A stretch of DNA of 5,166 bases, from NCBI GenBank assembly GCA_021730835.1, contig JAKFYP010000133.1, forward strand, positions 1 to 5,166. The letters run 5' to 3'. Of this stretch, positions 5,027 to 5,166 are shown piece after piece. The notes beneath the pieces were generated by a model. The model searched no databases. It saw only the letters and a list, made by a program, of their open reading frames with translations, and was not told the DNA's origin. Positions within the stretch are counted from its first letter, which is position 1. Every line of letters begins with the position of its first letter. Both the position numbers and the translations under genes were made by a program. This stretch comes from Alphaproteobacteria bacterium (GTDB lineage Bacteria > Pseudomonadota > Alphaproteobacteria > Rickettsiales > UBA998).

Positions 5027-5166
5027 TCAAGATAGCATGCGGTCGCCGGACTGACAAGACGGGCGCGCCACCGGCAGCAGGATACGAAAACAGGTGTGCC
5101 CGGATCGTGACTCGACCAACTCGAGCAGTCCCTCATGCGCGGCGGCGATACCGGCGGCAATCATCA
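5027..5166 (-). CDS. Sensor histidine kinase, C-terminal tail only (5' end outside window)
   Basis: On the minus strand the frame entering from the right edge reads MIAAGIAAAHEGLLELVES, then GHTCFRILLPVARP, and stops at TGA 5029-5027; 45 whole residues are visible. This is the end of a HATPase_c domain: the helix after the G2 (GLGL) box, the AHEG..ELVES strand-turn and the G.T.FRILLP final strand. The partial codon at the edge (..TG) would fit the last Leu of GLGL. The protein is probably a membrane or cytoplasmic two-component sensor, but the sensing and His-phosphorylation domains lie outside the window. A conventional ATG search misreads this stretch as the N-terminal extension of the YkuD gene in another frame. 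Confidence 0.75.
   Translation of the reverse strand, partial: MIAAGIAAAHEGLLELVESRSGHTCFRILLPVARPSCQSGDRMLS

Noticed and set aside
5023..5160. 46-residue N-terminal extension of the YkuD gene
   Set aside because: The same bases in another frame encode a clear histidine-kinase C-terminus, and YkuD family similarity starts at the Met at 5022.

Overview
The window most likely comes from an alphaproteobacterium, possibly a Rhodospirillales-like lineage. The FabD sequence, the signal-less YkuD-type protein and the housekeeping base composition (about 60% GC in rows counted by hand) all fit that group. This is inference from family resemblance; no search was run. The left ~1.1 kb is clearly more AT-rich (30-40% GC in counted rows) and looks like a horizontally acquired cassette.

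Left region (1-1314): a polymorphic-toxin cassette. The window opens inside the 3' end of a gene whose visible N-terminal part resembles the C-terminal end of phage Mu gpF-like (MuF) head-morphogenesis proteins (HPG..FGCRC.AEP). A Lys/Arg-rich linker and a short C-terminal domain with a YHNPHWDY motif follow, which suggests a toxin tip. An acidic 109-aa probable immunity protein starts 7 bases after the stop. A 75-aa conserved small protein follows, perhaps a second immunity or orphan gene. Then comes a 162-bp, about 98% identical direct copy of the MuF linker segment, now without a toxin domain. The direct repeats bracket toxin tip plus immunity genes, as expected if a new tip/immunity module displaced an older C-terminus by recombination.

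Centre (1346-3037): a 563-aa protein fusing a DUF692/MNIO (multinuclear non-heme iron oxidase) domain to a DUF2063 domain. These are usually two adjacent genes in RiPP and bufferin-type pathways. No dedicated precursor peptide gene is visible. A perfect TATAAT lies 8 bases past the repeat boundary, so transcription may start at the cassette edge.

Right (3045-5166): ordinary chromosomal genes. fabD (malonyl-CoA:ACP transacylase) is on the minus strand, convergent with the MNIO gene and apparently monocistronic. A 154-bp divergent intergenic region holds two adjacent perfect palindromes built from TTTAYGC-like half-sites. A YeaO-type DUF488 gene is on the plus strand. It converges on a minus-strand pair: the tail of a sensor histidine kinase followed 4 bases later by a YkuD-family L,D-transpeptidase-like gene.

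The points most worth following are the repeat-flanked toxin/immunity module and the MNIO-DUF2063 fusion.
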